NCBI RefSeq assembly: GCF_000379685.1
Contig: NZ_KB903291.1
Location: 124,001-188,000 of the forward strand
DNA: 64,000 nt
From: Catelliglobosispora koreensis DSM 44566
GTDB lineage: Bacteria; Actinomycetota; Actinomycetes; Mycobacteriales; Micromonosporaceae
Direction of reading: 5' to 3'
Shown here: piece after piece, positions 28,491 through 36,924 of the stretch
Numbering within the stretch: the stretch's first letter is position 1
Layout of the letters: each line of letters begins with the position of its first letter
Notes under the pieces: generated by a model
The model's database searches: none
Seen by the model: the letters and a program-made list of their open reading frames with translations, nothing else
What the model was told of the DNA's origin: nothing
Translations under genes and position numbers: made by a program

Positions 28491-31390
28491 CCGTTCGGGA
28501 ACAGGGTGGCGAAGTCAGCGAAGGCCATCGCTACGTCTGACTGTGCCCAGAACCGGTGGTAGTTGAACGATGGTGCCGGACCGCCGTTGAGGAAGGTTTG
28601 CACCTTCGGGAAGTCCGGGTCGGCGCGGTAGAACGAGCGGATGTCCAGGAAGCTCTTGCCAGCGGCGACGATGTCACCGTTAGGCATGTCCCCGGTCCAC
28701 GTGGACGGAACGTAGAGGCCCTGGCCCGTGCTCGAATTGTAAACGTCATCGAAGCGGGCGTAGTCGTTGCGCGTCTCCGTGGTGGAGATGCCCTTTGACT
28801 CAGCCTTCGTGTAAAGCGCGTCGATGATCGCCTTGCCCATGTTCTTGGCGGCCGTGTTGCCGGACTTAGCCGCGTAGAACAAAAGCGTGCGCGCCAAGGA
28901 GCCGGCGACGCCGACGTCCTGGCCCGTGCTCGTGACCGTCACGTGCAGGTTGGTGTTAGCGACCGGTGCCGACGGGTTCCACGTCGCCGGAGCACCCGTC
29001 CACGCCAGCTCGCTGGGCACCGCGAAGTTCGAGCCACTCGCGGTGGTGTTCGCGATCGCCCACGGCACCCACTTGTCGAGCAGTGCCTTAGCGGTCGTGT
29101 TGCCCGTGGCGTAGTAGAGCTCGGCCACGCGCTGCATCGACCAGACCTGCATACCGAACCACTGGTTCGATGGCGGATCATGGTAAACCGGCTTCACGTC
29201 ATAGAACATGCCGTAGAACGTCGGTGTCCCCGCGGGAGGCTGGTTGTAGGCACCTTCCCAGCTGTTCGTCGCCCCGCCAGCGATGCCGCCCTCAGCGGAC
29301 TGCAGCCAGGTGTAGAACTCCAGCTGCCGGTTGAAACTGTTCGTCCAGTCGGCGTTCGCGTTGGGAGACAACGGCTTGAGCGAGTTCACTTGCGTCAGCG
29401 CGTATGCGGCCATCGGGTTCTGGTAACCGAAGTGGTTGTGGCTAGAGCCAATGCGCCACGACCACGCCGAGGTGAGCCCGCCACCCCACGCGTAGTACCA
29501 AGACATCAGGTAATGCGCCGAGTCGCGTCCCGTACCAGCTGGGCAGGTTGAGGCGCCAACGCAGTTGCCAATGCGCTTGAAGTACTTGTCGAACATCGCG
29601 TAACGCAGGTAGTCACCCATCTTCGCCGCTTTGGCGATGGTGGAAGCGATCTGCGACTGCTGGCCCTGCTCGGTGGCCCATTGCAGCGCCCAGTAGGCGG
29701 CCTGAATGGCACGAGCGTCAGCGTCTGGCGCGTTGGTGTACTTCCACTGCGGCGCCGGTGCGCTGCTCTCCTTGATGAACAAGTCGAGGTAGCCGTTCGG
29801 CCCGCCGAAGCCGAGGTTGTCACAAGATGGCTGTGGCACGGTCTCCCACACCGACTCCTGCGGTCCTCTTTGGAACGTGTTGATGTAGGCAGGCCTGGTG
29901 GTGCCGTTGCCGCAACGGCCGAAGCCATAGGTGTTGTCGACGTCGAGCAGCCAGTGCATGCCGTAGATGTTGCCGTTGCCATAGGTGCTCGTCAGCTCAC
30001 TGCGCAGTGGGTCAACGCCCACGGGCACACTGGGCTGCAGCTGGCTCGGGTAGGACGAGGGCTGGTTGAACTCAGCCGCATACTGAGGCGTGCCCGCGGC
30101 ACCGGCGTTGGGCTGGTCCGTCGCGGACGGGATGATGTATTGCTCCATCGTCGTCCACGCTTGGTTGAACCGGGTCCAGTCCTGCGTGTGGCGGCCGTAG
30201 TAGGCCTCAAGCCAGAGCCAGTAGCTAAACGCCTCACTGGTCGTCTCGTGACCGTGGTCCGGTGCCTCGACGATCAGCGTTTCGATCGAGTGGTAAGGCA
30301 CTCCCTCAGGCGAGAAGTAGCCGTTGGCGGGTGCCTTCATCTTGTTGTACTGCTCCAGGAAGCGTGCCGCGTACACGTTTCCGTCGTTCTCCGATTCCGT
30401 CGCCGTGATCGTGGCGGCGGTGTATCCGGTCGCGCTGGCCAGAATCGTCGCGCTGCCAGCCAGTGTGTCGGTGTCATCGGCTGCCGCGATGGTCGCGGTC
30501 TGGTTGGTGTTCCAGTTCGCCGTCGTGAACGTCAGCGTCGCCGGGCTGACCGTGATGTCGGTGTCGCCCGCGCTGCGCGCGAGAGCCACGATGACATTGG
30601 CCGTCGGGGCCGCCGAAAGCTTGACCCCCACCGTCGTAGAGCCCGCCTCGGGAACACTTACCGCCGAGGAGGTGACTTGAATAGACGGTGCCATTGACGG
30701 ATCGACCACGACGGTGACTTGTGCCGTCGCCGTGCCGCCTTGGTTGTCGGTCGCCTTGGCCTGGAACACATATGTGCCCACCGGCAGCGCCGTCACACTG
30801 TGCGAGTAAGGCGATGCGGTGTCCGTGGACAGCAGCAGGCCGTCGCGGTAGAACTCCACTTTGGACACCGAGCCCGGTGCCGCGTCCGTCGCCGTCGCGT
30901 TGATGGCGAAGGAGGCGGGTGCCGTGTAGTGCGTGTTGTTGGCCGGGCTGGTGATGCTCACGGTCGGTGGCGTGTTAGCGCCCGTGCAGGGGACGCCGTT
31001 GATCGTGAACGCGTTCGGGTTACCAGTGAAACTGCCCGTCCACTTGCCATTGAAACCAATCGACGTCTGACCGCCGGTCCCGATGGTGCCGTTCCACGGC
31101 ATGTTCGTCGCCGTCAGGGCTGTGGTGCCGGACCAGTTCGCCGACCAGCCTGACGTGAACGTCTGTCCACTCGGGAGGGTAAAGCCCAGCGACCAGCTGG
31201 TCCATGGGTCACCAACGTTTTTGATCGTGACGCTGGCAGTGAATCCACCCGTGGTCGGACCCTCGGTCCACGGGTTAGCGCCATACACGACTTCACATGC
31301 GGTCGCGGCGTGTGCTGGCCCCGCTTGGACGATGCCAATCGATACCAGGAGGCCGGTGATAGCCAGGACCGCGCGTTTCCTTGAGAACAC
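28487..31390 (-). CDS. Secreted GH48 cellobiohydrolase with N-terminal CBM2
   Basis: Processive reducing-end exocellulase, 967 residues. Signal peptide 1-28 (...GPAHAAT), CBM2 about 29-137 (ACEVVYGANPW to NGVPCTG), an Ig-like domain about 143-232, a Calx-beta-like strand domain about 237-330, then GH48 from about 335 to the end, with the catalytic-acid segment APDHGHETTSEAFSYWLWLEA and many tunnel aromatics. GTG at 31390 is chosen because GAGGAG lies 6 bases upstream; TTG at 31408 is less likely. A CebR-type box lies 76 bp upstream. It pairs functionally with the GH9 endoglucanase. Confidence 0.96.
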   Translation of the reverse strand: MFSRKRAVLAITGLLVSIGIVQAGPAHAATACEVVYGANPWTEGPTTGGFTASVTIKNVGDPWTSWSLGFTLPSGQTFTSGWSANWSGTTALTATNMPWNGTIGTGGQTSIGFNGKWTGSFTGNPNAFTINGVPCTGANTPPTVSITSPANNTHYTAPASFAINATATDAAPGSVSKVEFYRDGLLLSTDTASPYSHSVTALPVGTYVFQAKATDNQGGTATAQVTVVVDPSMAPSIQVTSSAVSVPEAGSTTVGVKLSAAPTANVIVALARSAGDTDITVSPATLTFTTANWNTNQTATIAAADDTDTLAGSATILASATGYTAATITATESENDGNVYAARFLEQYNKMKAPANGYFSPEGVPYHSIETLIVEAPDHGHETTSEAFSYWLWLEAYYGRHTQDWTRFNQAWTTMEQYIIPSATDQPNAGAAGTPQYAAEFNQPSSYPSQLQPSVPVGVDPLRSELTSTYGNGNIYGMHWLLDVDNTYGFGRCGNGTTRPAYINTFQRGPQESVWETVPQPSCDNLGFGGPNGYLDLFIKESSAPAPQWKYTNAPDADARAIQAAYWALQWATEQGQQSQIASTIAKAAKMGDYLRYAMFDKYFKRIGNCVGASTCPAGTGRDSAHYLMSWYYAWGGGLTSAWSWRIGSSHNHFGYQNPMAAYALTQVNSLKPLSPNANADWTNSFNRQLEFYTWLQSAEGGIAGGATNSWEGAYNQPPAGTPTFYGMFYDVKPVYHDPPSNQWFGMQVWSMQRVAELYYATGNTTAKALLDKWVPWAIANTTASGSNFAVPSELAWTGAPATWNPSAPVANTNLHVTVTSTGQDVGVAGSLARTLLFYAAKSGNTAAKNMGKAIIDALYTKAESKGISTTETRNDYARFDDVYNSSTGQGLYVPSTWTGDMPNGDIVAAGKSFLDIRSFYRADPDFPKVQTFLNGGPAPSFNYHRFWAQSDVAMAFADFATLFPNG

Positions 31391-31465
31391 AAAGAACTCC
31401 TCGCGCAAAGGGGAACGGGTTCTGCCCTACCCGTCGCGCGCGCTGGCTCCGGCCTCAGTGTGTCA

Positions 31466-31479
31466 TGGAAGCGCTCCCA
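31466..31479. promoter_or_regulatory. CebR/CelR-type operator upstream of GH48
   Basis: TGGAAGCGCTCCCA, identical to the GH9 operator at 22774, located between the GH48 start (31390) and the small membrane protein gene. This indicates joint cellobiose-responsive control of the two cellulases. Confidence 0.88.
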
Positions 31480-31483
31480 CTGT

Positions 31484-31729
31484 CTACTTGCGAGCGCGAT
31501 GAGTCGCGATCATTCCGGCCAGCATGACCGCGGCCCCAAGGAAAGTGAGCGCCTCATCAGCCCGGTAGCCCAAAAGCTTGATCGCGCCAACGAAGGCCAC
31601 CACCGCGAGCAGACAGACAACCGCCTCAACGAGCGTGATTCCGCCTTGCTGATCAGGCGGGCCGAGCCGAAACAGCGTCTTTCGCCTGCGCTCGCGGTCT
31701 TCCTCGGGGCCGTTCATCGTGACCTGCAT
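31484..31729 (-). CDS. Small two-helix membrane protein
   Basis: An 81-residue protein: a charged N-terminus (GPEEDRERRRKTLFRLG) and two hydrophobic helices, about residues 31-50 and 56-73, ending THRARK. The ATG at 31729 is preceded by GGAGG at good spacing. No family recognised. It lies upstream of GH48 on the same strand; the CebR box falls between them. Confidence 0.55.
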   Translation of the reverse strand: MQVTMNGPEEDRERRRKTLFRLGPPDQQGGITLVEAVVCLLAVVAFVGAIKLLGYRADEALTFLGAAVMLAGMIATHRARK

Positions 31730-31760
31730 CGTGCCTCCTCGATACGACGGAAAGCACAAA

Positions 31761-31790
31761 CCGGGGTGCCCTGTTTAACGGGCACCCCGG
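31761..31790. terminator. Terminator at the end of the ABC exporter operon
   Basis: Perfect 11-bp stem CCGGGGTGCCC / GGGCACCCCGG with an 8-nt loop, 8 bp beyond the permease stop on the minus strand. Confidence 0.88.
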
Positions 31791-31797
31791 TCAGGTG

Positions 31798-32700
31798 TTA
31801 CGTGATGTCCCGCTTCCGGGTGATCAAAGTGCCGATGACACCAAAGAACAGGCCGTAGCCGATAAGGACGAGCAGGCCGACCCACCACTTTGGCGCCGCC
31901 ACGATGCCAGCGCCCATGAACGCGTCCGGCGAGATCATGACTTGCGAGGCGACGGAGGGCCAGCCGACCATGGCCTGGATGACCCAGTCCTTCTTGATCA
32001 GGTATTCGTAGACCAGGAACGCCGCGATCTGAACCGCTTGCGAGCCAATGACATAGGCCACGGCCCCGACGACCACAGCCGCGATCTGGCTGCGCAGAAG
32101 CACACCCAGGCCAACGCCAAGAATCCCCCACAGCACGAACGCCAGCAGGTTCATCAAAATGGGCCGTTGCACTTGCCATTCGCCCAGCTGAGCGCCGTAT
32201 CCCTGGGAAGCGAGATAGGCCGCCCCACCACCAACGGAAACCGCGGTCGTAACCGCCCAGATGATGACCGAGAAGAACCCGATGGCGGCGAACTTCGCCA
32301 GGATCACCTTGGTGCGCTGCGGCGTCGTCAAGAACGTCGTCGTCGCCGTCTGATGGAAGAACTCGTTCGTCATCAAAATGGCGCCAAGAAGCATGATGAA
32401 CAGCAGGATGAAGAACTGGCCCGACGTGTAAATCTGGGTCGCACCGTCGATCAGGATCTTGTCGATGTCGCGCGAGGCGAGGATCTCCTGCCGCATCCGC
32501 TCGTATTCCTCCGGCGGAACCTCCGAGGCCGGCGGCAACATCTGCTCCATCGGCATCTTCGCCGACCTCAGCCGGTCGCCTGTGTAACCAAACGTCCAGA
32601 TGAGCAACATGAGGACGTTGAAGGCAAGGATGCTCAGCGCAAAGATCCACCACACATTGGTGGTGCGGATCTTCATCAACTCACTGCGGATCAGCCTCAT
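31798..32700 (-). CDS. ABC-2-type exporter permease
   Basis: A 300-residue membrane protein: N-terminal RLIRSELMKIRTTNVWW (cytosolic, typical of ABC-2 permeases), helix about 18-38, a ~65-residue external loop (RSAKMPMEQMLPP...), and five further helices (FFILLFIMLLGAILMTNEFF and onward), ending TRKRDIT. Overlaps the ATPase gene by 4 bp, so the two form one exporter. Cargo unknown. Confidence 0.88.
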   Translation of the reverse strand: MRLIRSELMKIRTTNVWWIFALSILAFNVLMLLIWTFGYTGDRLRSAKMPMEQMLPPASEVPPEEYERMRQEILASRDIDKILIDGATQIYTSGQFFILLFIMLLGAILMTNEFFHQTATTTFLTTPQRTKVILAKFAAIGFFSVIIWAVTTAVSVGGGAAYLASQGYGAQLGEWQVQRPILMNLLAFVLWGILGVGLGVLLRSQIAAVVVGAVAYVIGSQAVQIAAFLVYEYLIKKDWVIQAMVGWPSVASQVMISPDAFMGAGIVAAPKWWVGLLVLIGYGLFFGVIGTLITRKRDIT

Positions 32701-33611
32701 CGGATAGCCGCCTTTCCCGCAGTCAGCTCCAGGAACACATCTTCAAGGTCGCGTCGCTCAGCCACGAGCTCGTGCAGCTCGACACCGGCCCGCAGGGCCG
32801 CGGCTCCCACCTCAGGGGCGGAAACGCCACTGAGCATGAGCACGCCATTGTCCTTGGAGAACTTGGCGTCTGGGCCCAGTGCCGCGACAAGCTTGTCGGC
32901 GTCGGGAGTCCGGACGCGAACTTGCTCGCTTGTGGACATTCCCTTCACTACGTCGTCGACCGCACCCTGAGCGACCAGCTTTCCGCTAGCGATGATCACG
33001 ACATCGTCAGCGAGCTGTTCCATCTCACCCAGCAGGTGACTGGACACGAGCACGGTCCGGCCCTCGCTGGCGAAATGCCTGAGGAGATCACGCATCCAGC
33101 GAATGCCTTCAGGGTCAAGACCATTGGCTGGCTCGTCGAGGATAAGCGCGCTTGGGTTGCCGAGCATCGCGCTCGCGATTCCCAAACGCTGGCGCATGCC
33201 GAGCGAGTAGCCCCGGAACTTGCGCTTAGCGGCAGGGGTCAGACCCACTAGCTCCAGCATTTCGTCGGCGCGAGTCAACGGCAGCCCGGCAGCCGCGCAC
33301 TGAATGCGCAGGTGATTACGGCCGCTGCGTCCCTTGTGCGCACTGGACGCTTCCAAGATCGCACCAACATGGCGGATGGGGTCAGCAAGATCGGCATAGC
33401 GTTGCCCGCTGATCGTCGCCGCACCCGAGGTGGGGGTCACCAGGTTGAGAACCATACGAAGAGTGGTGGTCTTACCTGCGCCGTTGGGGCCCAGGAAGCC
33501 GGTAACCCGGCCAGGCTGGACCGTGAACGACAGATCATCAACGGCTCGAACCCGCCCATAATGTTTGGTCAGGCCCGAGACGACGATCTGCCCGTCTGCG
33601 GTTGAGGTCAT
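32697..33611 (-). CDS. ABC exporter ATP-binding protein
   Basis: A 304-residue ATPase with Walker A GPNGAGKTTT, Q-loop region AILEASSAHKGRSGRNHL, signature YSLGMRQRLGIA, Walker B ALILDEPANGLDPEG and switch His in VLVSSHLL. The C-terminal ~80 residues form the small domain of the NatA/BcrA type (SGVSAPEVGAAALRAGVELHELV). Paired with the following permease through a 4-bp overlap. Confidence 0.92.
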   Translation of the reverse strand: MTSTADGQIVVSGLTKHYGRVRAVDDLSFTVQPGRVTGFLGPNGAGKTTTLRMVLNLVTPTSGAATISGQRYADLADPIRHVGAILEASSAHKGRSGRNHLRIQCAAAGLPLTRADEMLELVGLTPAAKRKFRGYSLGMRQRLGIASAMLGNPSALILDEPANGLDPEGIRWMRDLLRHFASEGRTVLVSSHLLGEMEQLADDVVIIASGKLVAQGAVDDVVKGMSTSEQVRVRTPDADKLVAALGPDAKFSKDNGVLMLSGVSAPEVGAAALRAGVELHELVAERRDLEDVFLELTAGKAAIR

Positions 33612-33778
33612 GCAGGGCAGGCTACCTGCTTAGTCAACCTCCTGCGGCGGAGCAGACTTCAGTGCCTCAGAGTGCAATATGGCATTCTGCGGTTCTACCG
33701 ATCATCGACAGGCCTATCCATACTGAGAAAAAGTGGCGGCCCCCGGTGCCAGCCAGGTGCCGCCAGAGGTCTCACCCC

Positions 33779-33839
33779 TTGCGAGGAGGGTTATGACCGT
33801 GTGCCCGCTATCGTCTCGCAATCTCCACCCTCCTCGCAA
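33779..33839. repeat. Inverted repeat covering a Shine-Dalgarno-like sequence
   Basis: TTGCGAGGAGGGT (33779-33791) and ACCCTCCTCGCAA (33827-33839) are perfect 13-bp complements with a 35-nt loop. The left arm contains GAGGAGGG two bases before an ATG at 33793; the right arm ends at the proposed start of the DUF6232 gene. In mRNA it would hide the ribosome site in a hairpin. Confidence 0.6.
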
Positions 33840-34261
33840 TGGCCGATCACGGAGGGATATGGAAGGAGATGAAGGTCTTCTACCGCGGGGAATTCGCGAT
33901 CATTACCGATCAGGTGTATGAGTCATTTTCCCCTGTGCACCAATGGTTCCGGCTAAACGAACTGCAGACGATCCACATTGTGCTGGGCAAGTCAGATTCG
34001 CTGTCCCCAGCGCTCATTGGCGCGGCGGCACCCATCGCCGTGGTGACCTGGCAAGTCTCGGGCTCAGGCATGGTCGCCGCCATGGCCCTGGGTGTCTTGG
34101 CTGTCTCTTCTGGACTGTCGCGAGGCTGCCTGCGTGGCCGGGAGCATCCCCACGAGCTGCGCGCTCTGCACCAGGGGAAGATGGTTTGCCTCTTACGAAC
34201 GACAGACACACGCACCCTTGGCCAGATCAGACGGGCTTTGATCAGGGCCATCGAAGGCTGA
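33839..34261 (+). CDS. DUF6232-like membrane protein
   Basis: A 140-residue protein: N-terminal strand-rich YRGEFAIITDQVYES, a central hydrophobic pair of helices (about 58-90, IGAAAPIAVVTWQV...MAALGVLAV-like), and C-terminal HELRALHQGKMVCLLRTTDTRTLGQIRRALIRAIEG. This matches actinobacterial DUF6232. Function unknown. The ATG at 33839 lacks a normal ribosome site; ATG at 33869 (MKVFYRGEF) is an alternative with AAGGAG touching it. Confidence 0.65.
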   Translation: MADHGGIWKEMKVFYRGEFAIITDQVYESFSPVHQWFRLNELQTIHIVLGKSDSLSPALIGAAAPIAVVTWQVSGSGMVAAMALGVLAVSSGLSRGCLRGREHPHELRALHQGKMVCLLRTTDTRTLGQIRRALIRAIEG

Positions 34262-34407
34262 CAAAGATTGTCACTGGCGTGTCCTGCCGCACCCGGTTGG
34301 GTGGGTGTAATCTCCTCCACTAGCTGCCATATGTCGTTTTGCTATTGCGCGATCTGCGGGAGCTAGTGGAGACGAAGGTCCGGCGATGATCTTCAAGAAG
34401 GCTGAAT

Positions 34408-35295
34408 ATGACCTCAGGTGAATCGCCGGCGGTCGCTCGGCGGCGGCTTCGACTCGCGTTGCGGAAGGCACGCGAGGATGTCGGCTTCACTCAAGGCCAG
34501 GTCGCCTATGCCCTCGATTGGTCACTGTCCAAAGTGCAGCGAATCGAGAGCGGAGACGTCGCCGTCTCGACCACCGATCTACTCGCTCTCCTTTCCTACC
34601 TTGGCATTGACGATGCCCAGGAAAAGTCGCAGTTGCAGGAGATCGCGAAGCGATCCCGCCGCAAGGGCTGGTGGGATGAGCCCGAGATCCGCGAGCACCT
34701 GAATTCCGCGACGCTGCAATATCTCGCGTTTGAGAACGAAGCGACCATGATCCGGCACTTCCACCCGACGTTGTTGCCTGGGCTCGTGCAGACGCCTGAA
34801 TATGCCCGCCACATCATTGACTTTTGGCAAGACGAACTCAGCGAAGATATCCGGGCGGTCCGCCTTGAGGTGCGCATGCGCCGCCGTAAACAGGTGCTCG
34901 ACCGGCCCGATCCGCCGGATTACCTTCTCGTGCTTGACGAATCGGTGCTGCTGCGTAGCGTCGGCAGCCCTCAGATCATGGCCGATCAGCTCGATGAGCT
35001 GGTGACACTCATGAACCGTCCAAACTTCACGGCACGGATCGTGCCGTTAGCCGCAGGCGCTCAGCTAGCGATGCTTAACCCCTTCATCGTGATCGACCTC
35101 GGCGACGAAGAAAACGCCATCCTCTATCGCGAGGCTTATCTCAAGGATGAGGTGGAACAAGCGCCGGACAAAATCCGGCTCTATCGCGGCCGCTTCGAAG
35201 ACCTCTGGCAGGCGGCACTTACGCCAGAACAATCAATGGAACTCATTCGCCAGCACACCAAGGCGATGCGCCAGCGTGTTGGGGAATCCGGCTGA
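34408..35295 (+). CDS. XRE-type HTH regulator with DUF5753 domain
   Basis: A 295-residue regulator: HTH_31 at about residues 16-70 (ARRRLRLALRKAREDVGFTQGQVAYALDWSLSKVQRIESGDV), then DUF5753 from about 95 to 280 (WWDEPEIREHLNSATLQYLAFENEA; FHPTLLPGLVQTPEYAR). Relatives such as WhiJ regulate Streptomyces development and are encoded with DUF397 proteins, as here. GAAGG precedes the ATG. Two DUF397 genes follow. Confidence 0.9.
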   Translation: MTSGESPAVARRRLRLALRKAREDVGFTQGQVAYALDWSLSKVQRIESGDVAVSTTDLLALLSYLGIDDAQEKSQLQEIAKRSRRKGWWDEPEIREHLNSATLQYLAFENEATMIRHFHPTLLPGLVQTPEYARHIIDFWQDELSEDIRAVRLEVRMRRRKQVLDRPDPPDYLLVLDESVLLRSVGSPQIMADQLDELVTLMNRPNFTARIVPLAAGAQLAMLNPFIVIDLGDEENAILYREAYLKDEVEQAPDKIRLYRGRFEDLWQAALTPEQSMELIRQHTKAMRQRVGESG

Positions 35296-35327
35296 GGGAC
35301 GCCAGGGCCGGCCATGAAAGGACACCA

Positions 35328-35528
35328 GTGACAACAGAACAGGCCGACGCGACAGGGTGGCTGCGCAGCACCTACTGCGAATCGAGCGCGTGCTTTGAGG
35401 TGAAGCGCGCAAACGCGGGCGTCGTCATTAGAAACTCGACCTACCCAGAGGGGCCGGTCTTACCGATATCGATGCCTTCATGGCGAGCGTTCATCGCGGG
35501 GGTGCGCGCTGGCGACTTCGATTCCTGA
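35328..35528 (+). CDS. DUF397 protein, first copy
   Basis: A 66-residue protein with the DUF397 signature: GWLRSTYCESSACFEVKR, VVIRNSTYPEGPVL, SWRAFIAGVRAGDFDS. DUF397 proteins are the small partners of HTH-DUF5753 regulators and may modulate their DNA binding. GTG at 35328 follows AAAGGA; 32 bp after the regulator gene. Confidence 0.9.
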   Translation: MTTEQADATGWLRSTYCESSACFEVKRANAGVVIRNSTYPEGPVLPISMPSWRAFIAGVRAGDFDS

Positions 35529-35625
35529 GTGACCACAACGTAACTGGCTGTGCCATTCACGCTGACAGGCCTTGTCACTGCGGTGTCGCGTCCATAACTC
35601 TTGAGGGGCAGACACACCTTGGGGG

Positions 35626-35829
35626 GTGGACAGGTTGAAGGCTGTGCCAGAAGATCTCGACTTCCGCAGGAGCACCTTCTGCGAGTCAAACGCCTGTGTT
35701 GAAGTAGCCGAGATGGACACGGACATCGTGGTCCGCCAATCTGAGCATCCCGATCGGCCGCTGGTGCTCAGCCGGCCGGAGTGGGAGGCCTTCAGATCGG
35801 GGCTGCTCGCGGGAGAATTCGACTTCTAG
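35626..35829 (+). CDS. DUF397 protein, second copy
   Basis: A 67-residue paralogue of the preceding protein: LDFRRSTFCESNACVEVAE, VVRQSEHPDRPLVLSR, WEAFRSGLLAGEFDF. Identity to copy one is only moderate, so it is an old duplication. Start is GTG at 35626 or TTG at 35635, the latter with GGGGGG at good spacing. The 97-bp gap from copy one holds no further gene. Confidence 0.88.
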   Translation: MDRLKAVPEDLDFRRSTFCESNACVEVAEMDTDIVVRQSEHPDRPLVLSRPEWEAFRSGLLAGEFDF

Positions 35830-35833
35830 CAAG

Positions 35834-35863
35834 GAAACCATCGGCAGCCATGCCGGTGGTTTC
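35834..35863 (+). terminator. Terminator after the DUF397 pair
   Basis: GAAACCATCGGC / GCCGGTGGTTTC, a 12-bp stem with one T.G pair and a 6-nt loop, 4 bp after the stop. Confidence 0.82.
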
Positions 35864-36080
35864 ACCTCGCGCGGCGATGTCGCTCCTTTGTGGACAGGTC
35901 TGGACTAGCCAATATCCGAACGGATGATGTATGGTCACCCCTAGCGGCGGACCTGCTGGCAAAACTGCTAGCCCTCCACCGCAGTGGTAGCACTCAAGAA
36001 ACGGGTGCACCGGCTCGTATGGATGGACCTTCTTAACGGCGCCTACTTGCGCTTGGTCCCCACACGATTGGGAGCAAACA

Positions 36081-36782
36081 ATGGCTCCGGTTCAAACCTC
36101 CTGCACCTCTGTGTCCATCGCGGACCATATGCCCATGGCTGCCCGTCTTGCCCGTTCCTTTGCCGGACGTGGCGAGGATCTCGATGATCTCACCCAGGTC
36201 GCCATGCTTGGCCTGGTGAAAGCCGCCAAACGGTTCGACCCCGAGCGTGGGGTCTCCTTCGCGCAGTACGCCTACCCCTGCATCCTCGGCGAGCTGAAGA
36301 AGCACTTCCGCGACTCTGCCTGGAGTCTTCACTTGACTCGCCGCATGCAAGAGCTGCACCTGCAGGTCAACAAGGCCACGGCCGCCCTGACCCAGCAGCT
36401 CGGACGCACGCCGGCTCCGGCCGACATCGCGACGCACCTCGGACTGACCGAAGAAGAAGTGCATGAAGGCCTCAATTGCGCCGCCGCGTACCAGACACGC
36501 TCTTTGGAAAGCCCGGTCTCCAGTGACGGCACCACGGCTGAGCTGGGCCAGCTCATTGGCAAGCACGACGAGCACCTTGAGTCGGTGCCCGACCGCTATG
36601 CCCTGCGCAAGCACATCAAAGAGCTGCCGGAGCGGGAGCAGAAGATCCTCCACTTGCGCTTCTTCGGCGACCTGACCCAGGGACAGATCGCCGAGAAGCT
36701 GGGCATTTCGCAGATGCACGTTTCGCGGCTGCTCTCCCAAAGCATCACCATCCTGCGGGGGCGGATGCTCGCCGAAGTCTGA
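36081..36782 (+). CDS. SigF/SigB-family alternative sigma factor
   Basis: A 233-residue group-3 sigma factor. Region 2 is DLDDLTQVAMLGLVKAAKRFDPERGVSFAQYAYPCILGELKKHFRD, region 3 about 90-160 (LGRTPAPADIATHLGLTEEEV), region 4 LPEREQKILHLRFFGDLTQGQIAEKLGISQMHVSRLLSQS. Such factors govern stress and development and are held by RsbW-type anti-sigma factors. None is adjacent; the RsbW-like protein at 1680 is a candidate partner (inference). The ATG follows GGGAG at 8 bases. Confidence 0.92.
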   Translation: MAPVQTSCTSVSIADHMPMAARLARSFAGRGEDLDDLTQVAMLGLVKAAKRFDPERGVSFAQYAYPCILGELKKHFRDSAWSLHLTRRMQELHLQVNKATAALTQQLGRTPAPADIATHLGLTEEEVHEGLNCAAAYQTRSLESPVSSDGTTAELGQLIGKHDEHLESVPDRYALRKHIKELPEREQKILHLRFFGDLTQGQIAEKLGISQMHVSRLLSQSITILRGRMLAEV

Positions 36783-36924
36783 CATCACAAACTTGGCTGT
36801 ACTTGTGCAAGAAAAGGACAGCCGATCGGATATTTTTGACGAACTCGTTTCGGAAACCTTGCGGACCCGTGTCTGGGAGTTCTAGCGTCTGATCACGCTC
36901 ACCTCCAGAGAAACGAGTCCCTCG

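Noticed and set aside
33793-33921. Short frame MTVCPLSSRNLHPP... as an independent gene
   Set aside because: It has a good ribosome site but no recognisable protein features and overlaps the DUF6232 gene; mentioned only as a possible leader.
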